Below are positions 1 to 12,074 of a DNA stretch of 64,000 nucleotides, piece by piece. Below the pieces are notes generated by a model. It searched no databases. It had not been told where the DNA came from and saw only the letters and a list, made by a program, of their open reading frames with translations. The position numbers and the translations under genes were made by a program. How positions within the stretch are numbered: the stretch's first letter is position 1; each line of letters begins with the position of its first letter. Source of the DNA: Melastoma dodecandrum (lineage: Eukaryota > Streptophyta > Magnoliopsida > Myrtales > Melastomataceae); the NCBI GenBank assembly GCA_029817715.1, contig JARUPY010000390.1, positions 1 through 64,000 of the forward strand, in the 5' to 3' direction.

Positions 1-1204
1 CTTGCCTGCAAACCAAAAACGATACCTACACCTAAAAAAACATCGAAATATTTTAATCAAATCCGGCGACAAAACTTGGGTCACAAGAGCCCCGAAAAGC
101 AAAGCCTGAGAAACAAATATTAAGGATGGGAGGAAACAAAATATTACGACCGAAAGCGATTGAGGGCAAAAGAATCGAAATAGTTTCCTCCTAATTTACG
201 ATGAAACTAACTAAAAGCTAAACTGCACTTTAACTAATATGACGAGGGGTCGACAACATGGGATTTGTTTCCCAGAAAAGAAAAAACCTGGGAATTTGTC
301 TCGCCTAGTGCGAGACGAGACCTTGTCGCCCGGGAAGAAGATGAAAGCAAATGGCGGTGGCGTGGCGTGGCGTCGTGGCGGGATTCGGACCGGGAGGGGG
401 TGGGGTTGACGTTGTTTCTAGCACTGTTCACATTTATATATAGACACTTCAAAAGTAGAAGACAACTGTCGGGTTTGGGGATGGAAAAGGCACGTCCTTT
501 GGGAAAAAGAAAACTATCTTCCTCTGTCGATTAGTTAAGTAATTATTTAATTAATTAATCCATATTTTTATTCATATATTACGGGGAATGGAAACATAAA
601 AGGAGCGCAACGGAGGGGTTAATAGAGCCCGGGATAAAACAGGGCCTAGGCCCAACAAATCGGCCTTTTCGTGGGCCCAAGGCCCATTCCATTCCCTGTT
701 TTGGAATTCCCATTGTGAAAGGGTTAAATCCAAATTTCGAGCGTAAAAAGTGGTTCCCGATTTAACCGTGAAGTTTTGAAATCGAATCCCTTACTTACTG
801 GAAATTGACCCAATAATAATAATAATGGGTTCGAACCGAAGAAAGCATGAAAATCCGGACCCTTTTGTTGACAAGCTTTTAACTTTAAATTCCCAATAGG
901 GGGGGCAACTAAATCCACAGGGATGATTGGGCTGAGAGATAGAGATAGGGGGGGTCAAACACCCATCTTTGCATGGTAACGAGGGAAAACCAAGAAAGAC
1001 ACATAAAATCCCCGGTAATCAAACTAAAAATGTTAGAATTTTAGCAACGAGTGGCCCAACTACTAGTACTACTCGACACATGAAAGTCAACATTCCAATC
1101 ATCCTCACATCTGATGACTCTGCCCTGGAGGAGAGGGGAGGGTATCGCCAGCCGACGGCACCAGAGGAAAGCCGCGGGTTGTCCTGATGTGGGCCTTGTG
1201 TTGG
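1..1204. other. Upstream intergenic DNA, no gene assigned
   Basis: AT-rich to mixed sequence left of the U-box gene. Short open frames exist near 265-534 and 969-1187, but none shows a recognisable domain or supported splice structure. The last 100-200 bases are probably promoter and 5' leader of the U-box gene that follows. I see no tRNA, repeat array or transposon end here. Confidence 0.5.
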
Positions 1205-2476
1205 ATGTCGCGGTGCCGACGGCACCTTCCGGTGCCCCATATCGCTCGACGTTCTGAAGGGCCCCCGTCCCACTGTGCACCGGGATTAAGTATGACCACG
1301 AAAGAGCATTGAGCGGTGGATTGAAGTCGGGGAACGGGACCGTGCCCCGTCCACGAAGCAGAAGCTCTGGCAGATTGGGAGGTTATCCCGAACCATGGCC
1401 ATAAGGAAGATGATTCAGGCCTGGTGCGTCGAGAACCAGGGGTATGGGATCGAGAGGATCCCAGTGTCATCGTATGAGGCATCGGAGGCCTTTCTAGAGG
1501 ATCGAGGCGGGCGTCGCCCGTGGGGATGCGAGGAGGTGCGGGGAGTCGGTTCGGCGAGGATCAACGCATGGGGGTAGGAGAGCGAGAGGAGCCGGCAGTG
1601 GTTGTTTCGTGATGAGCGGGGCAGGGGTTGCCCTGGCAACGGCATTTTTGATTCTTCCGTGCGGGCTTCCTTAGAGAAGCAACTCCGGGATTGTTGGAAG
1701 AGATACTTTCCGTCCACTTACATGGGCGTATCCTAATGGTGAACAGACCGGCCGGGCCAAGCTCGAGAAGTTGGCATCCCTTAGCTGCTATCCTCCGGTT
1801 TTATGAACTCGGATGACCTGGTCCTAAAAGAGATTGTTTTCCTCCCCTGACAGGTGCAGAGAGACAGTTTCTGCCATTGAGGGAATGGCAGAGGCATTGG
1901 GACGCGTGATCATTAAAGAACCGATCTGTCCCCGCGTCCACAAACACAACCTGGCGTCAATCTTCAATCTAACCAGCTCCGGAGCATTCCTCACGAGGGC
2001 GTTAAGAACTTGACCTAGTCCACCTGACGTTGGACCTTCAGGGTGGACTTCCGACAAGGGAACCTGCGAAAGAGTACCCTGGCCGTGCTCGACAAGGTCT
2101 GTGACAGCAAGCAAGGGGAGGGAAGCGGCTCTTCGGCATGCGCTGACCATGCCGGTCCTTGGTGAAGAAGATCACTAAGGGTGTCGAACCTCCCCACTGA
2201 GGCTCTTCCATCTCAATCATCATGGAAAACTACTACCAAGGAAAGGACTATGCCAGCGCTGACGATCTGATGCCGAACCAAAATTGAGGCGATCCGAGTG
2301 GGGTTTGCTTTTCAGAAACTGCTTGGTGTTTCTTCAGGTTGGGTATGGGGATGATGGAATCAAGGAGAAGGTCAAGGATTTGCTCCAAGCTCATGAATTC
2401 TAACAAGGACAAGGTTGAATGTGTTGATTCGTCACTGGATCTGAAGCACGTCAACCAGATCCCCTCTAAATTTTGA
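1205..2476 (+). CDS. PUB21: U-box E3 ubiquitin ligase, PUB20/21 type (frame broken several times)
   Basis: Ubiquitin ligase expected to pair with E2 enzymes through an N-terminal U-box and bind targets through C-terminal ARM repeats, typically in stress or immune signalling. Read across frames, 1215-1420 gives the U-box hallmarks in order: CPISL, a PV segment, GIKYDHESIERW, an SGNGTCPVTKQ-like stretch. It is followed at 1396-1470 by RKMIQAWCVENQGYGIERIP, typical of the intronless PUB20-24 group. The last part (about 2310-2476) reads as the family's C-terminal ARM end with a QVGYGDDGIKEKVKDLL-like segment and stops at TGA 2474-2476. Length (about 420 codons) suits the family. Single extra bases break the frame, for example in the C runs near 1223, 1340 and 1350. 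The start is approximate, since no clean ATG lies in frame with the U-box. Assignment is by my own recognition. Breaks look like consensus errors rather than decay. Confidence 0.8.
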
Positions 2477-5140
2477 TAATGAACGATTAAACTTCTTTTG
2501 GGTAGGAAACAATTTGTACAAAAACACAATTCTTGTTTTAGAAGTACAATTCCATTATCCTAAAAAACATATGCATTCACTTATGACAGTCGAGTATCTT
2601 CTTTAAACCGCAGCAGTTCACGAGGTGTGATGCTTAATGGGTTGAGTCCGGATGAAATGAGTTGTTCTCCTTCGAAACTGCTTCTTCGAGGGTTATGAGA
2701 TCCTATACCAGGCCCTGCGGCCATCGGTATCTGGGTTGTTCTCACCTCCTATTAGTTAGAGCGGCCCAATCCCGCTAACTTACACAGAGAAGCCCGAAGC
2801 CCACCCTCACTTGAAACGGGTCATTCTAGGGTTCTATTCAGATACACAAGATAAAAAAACAGGTCGCAAAAGTGAGGAGAGACGGCCGAAGAAGAGAAGC
2901 AATAACCCGAATTCCCTGCGCGGGGCGTTCACCTTAAATCGGGCTTGTTGCAGCCGATCGCCATCGTTGGAACTCTTTTGTGCAAATTCTGAGAAATTAT
3001 TTATGATTGATGGCTCTGTATTCCTGAACGTTTGGAGATTGCTATTGGAGTCTTCTAGCTTGTGATTTTTACCCCGTTTCCGAAACTAACTGCCAGATTC
3101 GGAGTTCTTAATTTCATTTCAGCTCTTTCATCTTTTTGTGTCCGTAAAGCGTATGATTAACAATATGCAGTTCTTGATATTAAGCCTGAGTAGGGAAGAA
3201 GGATTATGTGCTGGTTTTGTTGGTGGCTAGAGCAGAACACTTGTCCACGCCACTTCTTTGTTTGATTTAGTGGAAGTTTTGGTTGGGCCTCGGGCCGAGG
3301 ATTTACTCCCTCATTGAGGCGGTTTCCACGTTAAATCTCGGTGTTTATTTCTTGTTTTTGATTGTTTGTTTCCCGCTGTGAGAATTCTATTCTAACCTTA
3401 AGGACAGTCATTTAAACGAATTCTGAGGATGTGTTAGTTCGTGTTACTTCCCATCAGTTGGAATAATACAGACGGATCCTTTTTTCCTATCCTTTTCTTG
3501 CTTGCCCTGTTGGCGGTTCCCTCGTATGACTCGGAAATGTAGACAGCTAACTTGCAAGAGCTATGATACCGAAAGAGAAAGAGACAGAAAATATGGTTTA
3601 ACAATTGCAATGACTGCGTCTGATCTCGAAAGAGAGGAGAAACCGTGGTGGATTGCCCTCTCGATATCAAAACGGATCGCCTCGGGATCTGGATGCGTAT
3701 CTTGAGAAACTGGATCCTGTTTCCTGACCATGGCTGTTAGACTACCTAATGCTCGAAGCATATAGGTTTTTGAGATTGGAACAGGTGGTTCCTTTGGGAT
3801 TGTTTTTTGTTACACCAGCCAGCTGGATAAAGTGTAAGCGCAGCTGATTGAATTGCGTCGGGTTAACCGTTTAAGTAGGTCATCAGAAGTAAGCACCCAC
3901 CTCGACCGTTGGCCAGAGCTCCAGGAGATTGTACCATTTTTGGCATTGCTGGAGAAGCCGCCGAAGAACTCCTGGTGATCATGTAGCGTAGTTCTGAATC
4001 ATTCCTCCATGCATTCCTTTCGACGGAGACCCCGTTGTACTTCAACATGTTTGATATATTGCATTATTACGCTAAGGTAGATACTTCCTTTGGACTCAGA
4101 CTTCACGATAGACTGCCTGGATGACGACCACCATTGTTTCGATGAGATCTGTCATGGGCCTAAGGCTGAGGCAGGGGATTCCTCAGTCTGAAGCAAATAG
4201 TTTCATATGCCCTTTGGAGATCGCCCAGATACTTAGTAAAGCAGAGTATCTCCGGTAGCGCCCAGATACTTGCGTGGGAGCTGCTGGAACTTGCTATAAT
4301 GTCCCTCCATGAGGTCGAGTCTTATGCATAGCAATTCTGTGAATCAGGGGTAACCTTCAAAGCGGCGGCCGCTCCCACACTCATCTCTACCTTGCAGGCA
4401 CGAGACTTTTGAGAGTAAACCCGCAAGTACGTGTCTAACCGCAAAAACCTTCCGACTTATCATGATTTCCTGTTAATAAAGGTCACTTGTTATTGAAATT
4501 TGTCCATCACCATAAAACAGCAAATGCTGACCAGTTGATTTCCACCTGATAGGATTAAGGCAGAGAGGTAGGATGCAATCCGACGAAGCAATTTGCCGAT
4601 CGCCTCTGGCAGAAACTTCTCGTCTAAATCCTCGTTTCAAAGTCGAGTATAAGATTAGGCACAGAGCTCAGTCCGACATTCTGTGGGAAGAAGATATTAG
4701 GAGGTCTGTAGCAAGCATAAATACATATCAACGAATCGCGATCTCGGAGTGGAGTCCATGACAATGGATAGGCCCGGCCCATGAATGACAGTGGAGCAGT
4801 TACAGATTACTTTTTCCTGGGTCTCATTGTTCCATTAATTACTGTCCTAATTATCCCACCATAATCAGAAAGCAATCCTCGAGCAATAAAAGCATGAATT
4901 ATCATAAGTAGTTAGAAGACAAACAGTGACAGTAATTAACTGGCAAAAAGGTAAGTAATTCCAGTGTAACTTTTTTGCAGAATTAGGCACCCGGTTTGAA
5001 CCTTCATCGCAGGTATCCATCGCCTCCTCTGGTTCTGAAGATTATATTTATACATCCTCGTCATTTGTCCTGCTTTGCCAGGATGCATTATGCACCGTTC
5101 AGTAATGTAGGCACTCCTCTCTATCCATCAATAATAGAAA
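2477..5140. other. Intergenic/unassigned stretch between U-box and PLATZ genes
   Basis: About 2.6 kb with no gene I can name. Several open frames (2811-3065, 3502-3705, 4573-4761) are short and lack domains. Given the frame errors in both neighbours, a damaged gene could be hidden here, but I could not find one. It presumably contains the PLATZ promoter and 5' leader. A small direct repeat (13 bases at 4222-4234 and 4259-4271) flanks a hairpin-capable AGATACT/AGTATCT pair. Confidence 0.4.
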
Positions 5141-6094
5141 ATGGCGAGTAGTCCCCCTCTGTCCGACTTGCTAAAGCGGTGTCGCCCCTCAAAAGGAAGT
5201 ACGTTTTTCGTTGTCGATGTCTTGTTTATTTGATTGTTCTCTGTTCCCTGCTTGATCCCACGGCAGCTGTTAACCATAACCCGGAATTTTTATGCTGAAA
5301 TGCATAGATTATGAGAAAAAAACGTAACAAGCAGTTTTGGAAAAGCAATTCTGTCAATAGCGCGCTCCCAAGTTTCCAAAAAAGAGGTACATCTTAACTA
5401 TCTGAACTGTATTTCTTGGCCCGCGATAAGCTATTATTTGATCCTTTTGCAGCCTCAGGAAGAAATGGGACAACAGAAAATCCGAAAACCGGAATGGCTG
5501 GACCCTTTCCTTAGGAGGATCTTCTTCGAACCTATGCCCTAAAAAAAAAAATCAAAAAAAAAAACAAAAAAAAAAAAAAAAAAAAAAAAACCGAAACCCC
5601 CTGATTCCTGAAGAAACGAACTGAAGGAAATACATACGCATCGACTGCGACATGCCGGCATGCCAATATTGTGTCGTCCATCGGAATGAGCAAAAACCGG
5701 GCCAGCACAGCGTACTAAAGATCTACAGGCCCGTTTACAAGGACGTTGTCTACCATCCATTCCATGGAAAAAACACATGGACTGCTCTGAGATACAGCCA
5801 TATAAGTCCAACAAGGAAATTGGTGAATATCACTGTACCCTCTTCCTCACTGCGGCCCATCATCCGGTGAGAGGGGGACGTGCAAGATTTCTGCAAGAGG
5901 CGGCTGACAGATGCAGAGCTCTACAAATATTTGCTCCTTCTCATGCAAGGGTCATGGCTCTTCTTCGAGGAAATCTGACCACTCCGTCGAAATCTCCATT
6001 TCTCTGTGTGCAAGCCGTGGAAACCGCAGAGCCACCACCCAAACCTCGACATCGCAGCAGGCAAGGAACACCTCACTGGGCTCCCTTCTTTTGA
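5141..6094 (+). CDS. PLATZ-family zinc-dependent DNA-binding protein (frame broken)
   Basis: PLATZ proteins are plant-specific zinc-dependent transcription repressors that bind A/T-rich DNA. After a probable acceptor (TTTTGCAG) at about 5450, an ATG at 5465 opens MGQQKIRKPEWLDPFLRR, the family's PxWL start. From 5640 the frame reads a CDMPACQYCVVHRNE zinc motif and KIYRPVYKDVVY. Further fragments match the family's EIQPYKSN and CKICKRRLTDAELYKYCSFSCKV region once frame slips are allowed. The end at 6092-6094 reads PPPKPRHRSRQGTPHWAPFF, like the family's RRKGIPHRxP tail. A possible short first exon starts at ATG 5141 (MASSPPLSDLLKRC), which I could not prove. A 50-base A-rich tract (5540-5590) sits inside the first zinc-binding exon and displaces expected codons. 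The gene is convergent with the K+ channel gene: their stops are about 260 bp apart. Confidence 0.78.
5540..5592. repeat. A-rich low-complexity tract inside PLATZ exon
   Basis: A run of almost pure A with two C/TC interruptions lies where the first zinc-binding region of the PLATZ protein should continue. It has no place in the family's coding sequence, so it is either an assembly artefact or a local insertion. Confidence 0.85.
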
Positions 6095-6357
6095 TGCCTC
6101 AGTGCATGTTCCTGCCTTATATGAGATCATCTGTACTATATTTATGTTCTGTTCTGAGCAGCTCTCTCCTCCAAGTGATTAGTCGGGGAGGATGTAAATT
6201 TACCCGGATGCTATCCTGGCGGTGTGAGATTTCCCCAACAAAGAGGGGAGACGGAGTAGATAATAAATAACTGGAAAGGTCCTACCGAAGAACCAGACAT
6301 GAGATATATTACGATTAGCCTACCGATATGCAACAGGCCTGATCGTTTTATCTCTGC

Positions 6358-9300
6358 TTACTGTTCTTCACAAGTTATGTACTGTTTCTGACCGTCGTTT
6401 ATCCATGTCGCTGTCAAAGGATCTCACCGGCATCCTCGGACAATACACAGTTATTGACTGGAATCTGAATCCTAACCGCAGGTGTTCAGTTGCTGAGTGT
6501 AGGAAGCTCGTCCCATGGAGTTCGGCAACCACATGAACTATTCCACGTCGTCTCTTCTCCGGCGGAATCCCCGGGATGAGAAAGGGTACACTGGTGCATT
6601 TCTTCTTCGTGTGTGAGTTGTCTGCCAGCCATGGATGAAGTTGAGAATCTCTGTAGTTAGCCAATTTTTAAACAGATTGGGGAAGAGTAACAATGCTCTC
6701 ACCTTTGATTCTTGGAGAGGACTCCTGGGAATTCCGATAAACCTGGGCCGACTTTGCATCCTCGAGCAGCTTGAACCAAACTTCTTGGTTCCCACTCATA
6801 CTGCTTTCGTCCAGCAGGTGTTTTTCCCACCATCTGCAGAAAATCCATAATCTCATAAATCCTTTCCAGATTTACGAGAAAAAAACAGAAGCCAAATGCT
6901 TTCATCGTATGTACCTGTTCTTTTGAGAAAACATTTGGCACCAGCTTCCAAGGAGCAGCTTCGCCATCATGTACAGCCCTTCTGAGGCCAGCAAGGTGGG
7001 GAGTGGGGTTCTGTGATCATAGTCTCCCCGAATTCGGATCAACTCCATTGCCCAGTATTCTCTTGAGAAAAGTCAGAATCTCCCCTCAGCGAGCCACTGC
7101 TCTGCATAGGAGGATGCCCGCATCATCAACTTTGGGGGAGGCGCCATCGTTAACCAGAAGGGAAGAAAACTCGATCCATGGCCAATCGCTTTATGGAATT
7201 CGAGCAGGGCCGTGTTACCGAAATTATCCTAAAAAATGTAACCCGGATTGACAGAGAAACAAGGAACAAAATTGACTGTCCTAATGCAAGTGTAAATGAT
7301 CCAACCTGTAGGCATTTATAATCAACGCCTTCCTGAATGAAGAACAGTAACAATGTCCTCGTATCCTCTGGCTGCCAGCGAGATGCTGAGAATTAAACGT
7401 GAACAAGTTTATGGTGCAATCCGATCACAATAACGTCAAGGCAAGCATCTCGAGAAAGCTCCCTACCAAGAGGTGACCTTCCATCCAAAGTACACACTTG
7501 TTGGGATCAGCGCCGGCTCTAATCAATCCATTCAGAGCTGGTACAAGGTCTCCGGTTGTGAGCTGCACTAATCACCTTCAATGCAAGTTCCGGCTTCTTG
7601 TTTCCCGATATGAAATGTGATGTCTGACTCCTTTGCTTTATCCTGATGTTGGATTCCTTCATCTGAAAATTAATAAAATTGAGTTCTTTAAAGTAAATTT
7701 AGCTGCAAGCACGCGAGAAATTATCTTTGTTGAGAAATCGCTACCTCCTAGGAGGTTGTCAAAAGATTCTTCGGACCCATCATAGAAGTAAATTGTCCAG
7801 CACGTTTGGTCCAGGACTGTTTATCAAGACGCAGGACCTGGCATAGCTCACCAGACTCTAACTGATGTTTGGCTGAGGTACATTTGCATAGGAATCGAGA
7901 TTTCTCCGAATGAGTTGTGGGGTATGGGTGTTATACGTTGCAGAATCGAAAACACTTTTCTTCCACTCTATCATCCCCTATGCCTACCCTCCTCCTGCAG
8001 AAACTCCGACACGATTTAGACATTGTCGGGTGCAAGGTCCCGATCAAGAAAACTGAATTCACTTGCATAATAGTGATACCGGTCAGCCAACTGCAAGAAC
8101 ATAAACCCCCCCCCCCCCCCCCAAAGAAAAGTCCCGTGGCAAACAAAATAAAAGCTGATCCACTACGCTCCCATGCTCCATTATTACCTCTCCGGGAAGA
8201 AAAAATTTCATCGTGTAGCCTAATTTATTCCCCTGGATGACAGACTGAAAAGTTCAGTACACCATTAGAGACTACTTGAGCCCGCATGACATCGATTCCG
8301 TGGCTCCTTATGAAAGGAAAAGGAACTTACGACTTGGTTGAATGAATTCTGAAGAGCCAACCCTTGAAAAGGGGAACCTTCTCTATGTATGGTATGTAGA
8401 GTGTCCTGCGAGATCTGCTTATTTCCCAAGGGAAACACCATCGACATAACAGATCTCAGAGAAGGTAGATTAACTTATGAACAACAGCACCAGCCATGTC
8501 CTGTTCACCTTTGCACGGATCGAGATAGGGAGATCCTGTATAACGGCAGCCTCGGTATAGCTACTCTCGTACTGTAGACGGAGGGTGTGCCTTTGATCTG
8601 GTTCCTGATCTCTCTTCCGAGTTTAATCCTATTCATGTACTTGATGAAAGTCAGTCATCTTGTCCCGGAAATTTCTCTGTCTTTGATCCCTTCAACATCA
8701 AAGCCGTCCATGTTACCCGATCAAGTACGCCCCTAATATCCATGTCGCAGGAAACATATATCATCAACGAAGATCATTTCTCGCAAAGTTGACTGCGTGT
8801 ATGTCCTCCATAAAAACCTGCCACAGGATCAAAGTAGAGAACGCAACAATCAATCCAACCCCTACTCCAACCGAAGTGAAGCGATTCATCGTGAGGTAGA
8901 AGATGAATTTACCGACTGTGGCCAATTGATGACGATCCGCGAAATACAAGGATGTTTATGTATCCGAGTCCAGAGATCGATATGCCGAAATTCAGCATAA
9001 CTATAGATCACCCAACTTCAAGCTCCCGATCCATGTTGTACCCTTCTTGGTGAGGGAGGCAGAGTGGTAGCCAGATAGTAGAAAATGCATGCGGCCGTTT
9101 TGGGGGTGCGTACAGTAGAGTTCCACAGCGATAAGCTACACAATCCGAGTGAACAGTAGTTAGTTTGATCCTTATGTCCTGTTACTCCAGCTTATGGAAG
9201 AAGTTGGTGACTCTCTGAACCCGGCACAGTCGAATCCATAGAAGGTACCTGAACCTCTTACATTGTTGCCCAGAAGCCTATTCCATGGAAAGGACCAGTT

Positions 9301-10354
9301 TTACCCCAAGCATTGACCTGTGTTCCTCAAGCGCGTGATTTACGACCATACGTGCACAACCAAACATACCTTGTAGATGAGAGCCCAGGGCAAGCACGCG
9401 AGGAGGTCAAAGAAGAAGCCCTGACTTCAAGTACCTTCCCAAGGTCAACAAGAAAAGCGAACGTGAACAGGTGCACCCACATAAGATCCGACGCAAACGA
9501 TACGGGAACAACGAGGCTTCTCATACCGGAGGGCGATGCGGTTGCGATTGTAGACCATGCGGTACGTAGGTTGCTGGTCATGATAAGCTAGGCAGCACCG
9601 AAGGGCTATATCGAGCAGGAAGGTGATCTGCCCTGCAATATCCGAGGGATGAAAAAGGTCTCCTTGAGTCCTCTGAAGAAGCCGAACTCCATGGGAGTGA
9701 AGAAGGAGGAGTAGATCGCCCACAAAACAGGAAGAGTTTGCTTCCATGCCTTGTACGACCTAACAATCCCCAGAACGCCTCACACAAATTATTACAAATA
9801 CAAGTACAGGTCAGCAAAAAGGCCACGTGGCCTCCCACACTTCGATTCTCGGCCCTGACACGTCACCCCTCCGCGAAGGGGATATCATACGATGTGACAG
9901 CCCCTACAATGATTAACCCAAAAACCTCCCCATTCACTCGTCAGCCACGTGCCCGGGCATGGGCCCCAACTTACCCTTCAGCCGTTCAAATTCCCCAACT
10001 AACTGAAAAAAAAATCCGTTCAAAACTGAAGAAATGCCGTTGTGAATTCCGATCACCTGTTTATCGGGATGGATGACGAGGCACTTGAACCCGTTGATGA
10101 GGGCTCTCGGTGCTAAACTTCCTCCCCCAACCGCCCGATCACACCTACCTCGATCCGAGGCCGAACTCATTTCCGCGATGAGGTTGAACCGGCTGCCCCT
10201 CGACGACTTTATGCCTATCCCTAAGGTCTTGCACCTCGTACTCCCCACCTGATATTCATCCGTCCTCGTCTCCGCTCATCGCGGTCCAGCGCCCGCGTCG
10301 TCGTCATAGTCCCCCCCCGCCCTGTCATCCTCTAGGCGGCACGCCTCCCTTCAT
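6358..10354 (-). CDS. GORK: Outward-rectifying Shaker-type K+ channel, GORK/SKOR class (frame broken)
   Basis: Voltage-gated K+ efflux channel of the plasma membrane; GORK works in guard cells and root hairs, SKOR in xylem loading. In gene order (high to low coordinate): N-terminal EYEVQDLRDRHK and SSRGSRFNLI near 10240-10150; S1-S4 region near 9730-9390 with YSSFFTPMEFGFFRG, DIAGQITFLLDIALR and FLDLLACLPWALIYK-like pieces; selectivity filter TVG and YGDIHAVN near 8900-8780, split by an intron; post-S6 GAYLIGN and a C-linker near 8740-8530; ankyrin repeats near 7530-6930 (RAGADPNK, RGYEDIVTVLIQEGVD, GDSDFLKRILGNGVDPN, DYDHRTPLH); and a C-terminal KHA-like DGQK end with TAA at 6360-6358. Many single-base slips and substitutions break the frame, so exon borders are not given. 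The start at 10354 is tentative. SKOR is the alternative name; local order favours GORK. Confidence 0.85.
8105..8122. repeat. Poly-C tract
   Basis: Uninterrupted run of about 17 C within the K+ channel gene, in what should be an intron or linker. One of several G/C homopolymers in the window. Confidence 0.9.
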
Positions 10355-12035
10355 TTCCGCCGCCCTCTCGGATCCTCCTGAGGAATGCACGACGCGATAC
10401 AGCTATAACTGCCGGTCAGGGGGGAGGATGGGGGCTATATATCGATCCCCTCCGCGACAACCACAAACCACCACGGGCCGCACTCTTGCACTCTTACAAC
10501 TCTTGCCTTTTCCCGTGGCGTCTCGTCTCGTCTCGTCACACCGTACCTTTAGGCAGGTAGTCGGGAGGGACAAGATCACGGGAAGTACGTCCTACGTCCT
10601 CCCTTTTTTCTTTCTTCCCCTTTCGGAAATTCGCTTTTTAGGGCTCTTTTCCCCAACTGACGAAAGGGAAAGAAGTGATTGGAAAATTGCAGATCAGGTA
10701 GTCATCGCCATCGCCATTGCCATGGTTTAGTCGAAATTATTTTGTTGGGGGAAGGGGGGTTTCAAATTTAATATTACACGAAAGTTTTGTTCCAAAAAAT
10801 TGGTCCCAAAGGGACAAAAGAAGTTGGTCGTTCAGATAAAAAAAATACTTTAAAACTTTTTTAAAAGAATGACGATTTATATTCAATATTTTTCTCCAAG
10901 CGTACTCACGTACACCTGTCTTGAAGGATTTTTGGAAATCATTAATATTAATTATAAAGGGGGTGGCCAATTAAGATAGATGCCCGTGTCCGATACATAA
11001 AATGATTCCTTCGGACACATCCGTGGGACTATTTCTTTTTATTACACAATACAATGTGAATGTCCCCCCCACCCCCCCAAGAAATTTGGATGGGGAATAA
11101 GGTGAAGATGTATACATTTTCTTTAGTTCGTTTTATATTTACGGGGACTCCAAAGGACGAGTAAATGAATTGGTTTTTTTTTAGTTGGCGTGGGAGATGT
11201 CTGAGATGATGGCGGCTGAAGACCAGTAGAGTTTTGAACCCAAAGCTCTGTTGCCTTCGTTTCTTGTCCCCGTCCATAAAAATAAATTTGAAGACCCGCG
11301 TCGTTAGTACTTTAAGTTGTTTGTTCGTCTTGATTACGATGTGTCGATTGAAATTAGTTGTACTAGTTATAAAATGCACGCGCTCTTATGCTTTTGGAAA
11401 AGGTATATGATTATGACTGCACCACTCTGATTGATTGAATGGAAAGATGGATAAATGCAAAGAGCCCACCATCCCACTTGATCGACTCAGTTGGGCTCTC
11501 TCGATGGCTTACCTTATTTTAATTTAATTAATCTAACTGAGTTATTGAATAAACATTTTCAGCAGCCTCGACAAGCTAAAAAAGATCATTTCGATTATCG
11601 TTGAGCGTTTTGGTGCGGGTGAAGAGACCAGGCATTAAATCCGAGGGGTAAGTTGAGAAAACGTTGAAGAGATGGGAGATGCCTCCAGTTAAATTAACCA
11701 AAAGTCAAACGACCTCATTAACTTTATCAGGACAAGAGCCAAATTAGGGTTACCATTGTGTGGGGAGGGAGGAGATAAGTTCAATGACGTTTTTAAGTTA
11801 ATTGATATTTGAACAGAGTCAGTCCGTGAAGAATTCATTAGACGTGTACGCCAGTCAGCCCTCAAAATCAAGAAGATCTGATGATGATTGCTGTTTAAAA
11901 GTGGGTCGTTCGAATGCCCCCACTATTGTTGGGCTAGCTTTTTTCCAATTTTTTAATGTGGCCCCCTTGAATTGAATTGGGTCCATTTAATTCTGCTAAA
12001 ACTAAGTGCTTGGGGGCATGTGAGGGGGGGGGGGT

Positions 12036-12074
<39 letters not shown>

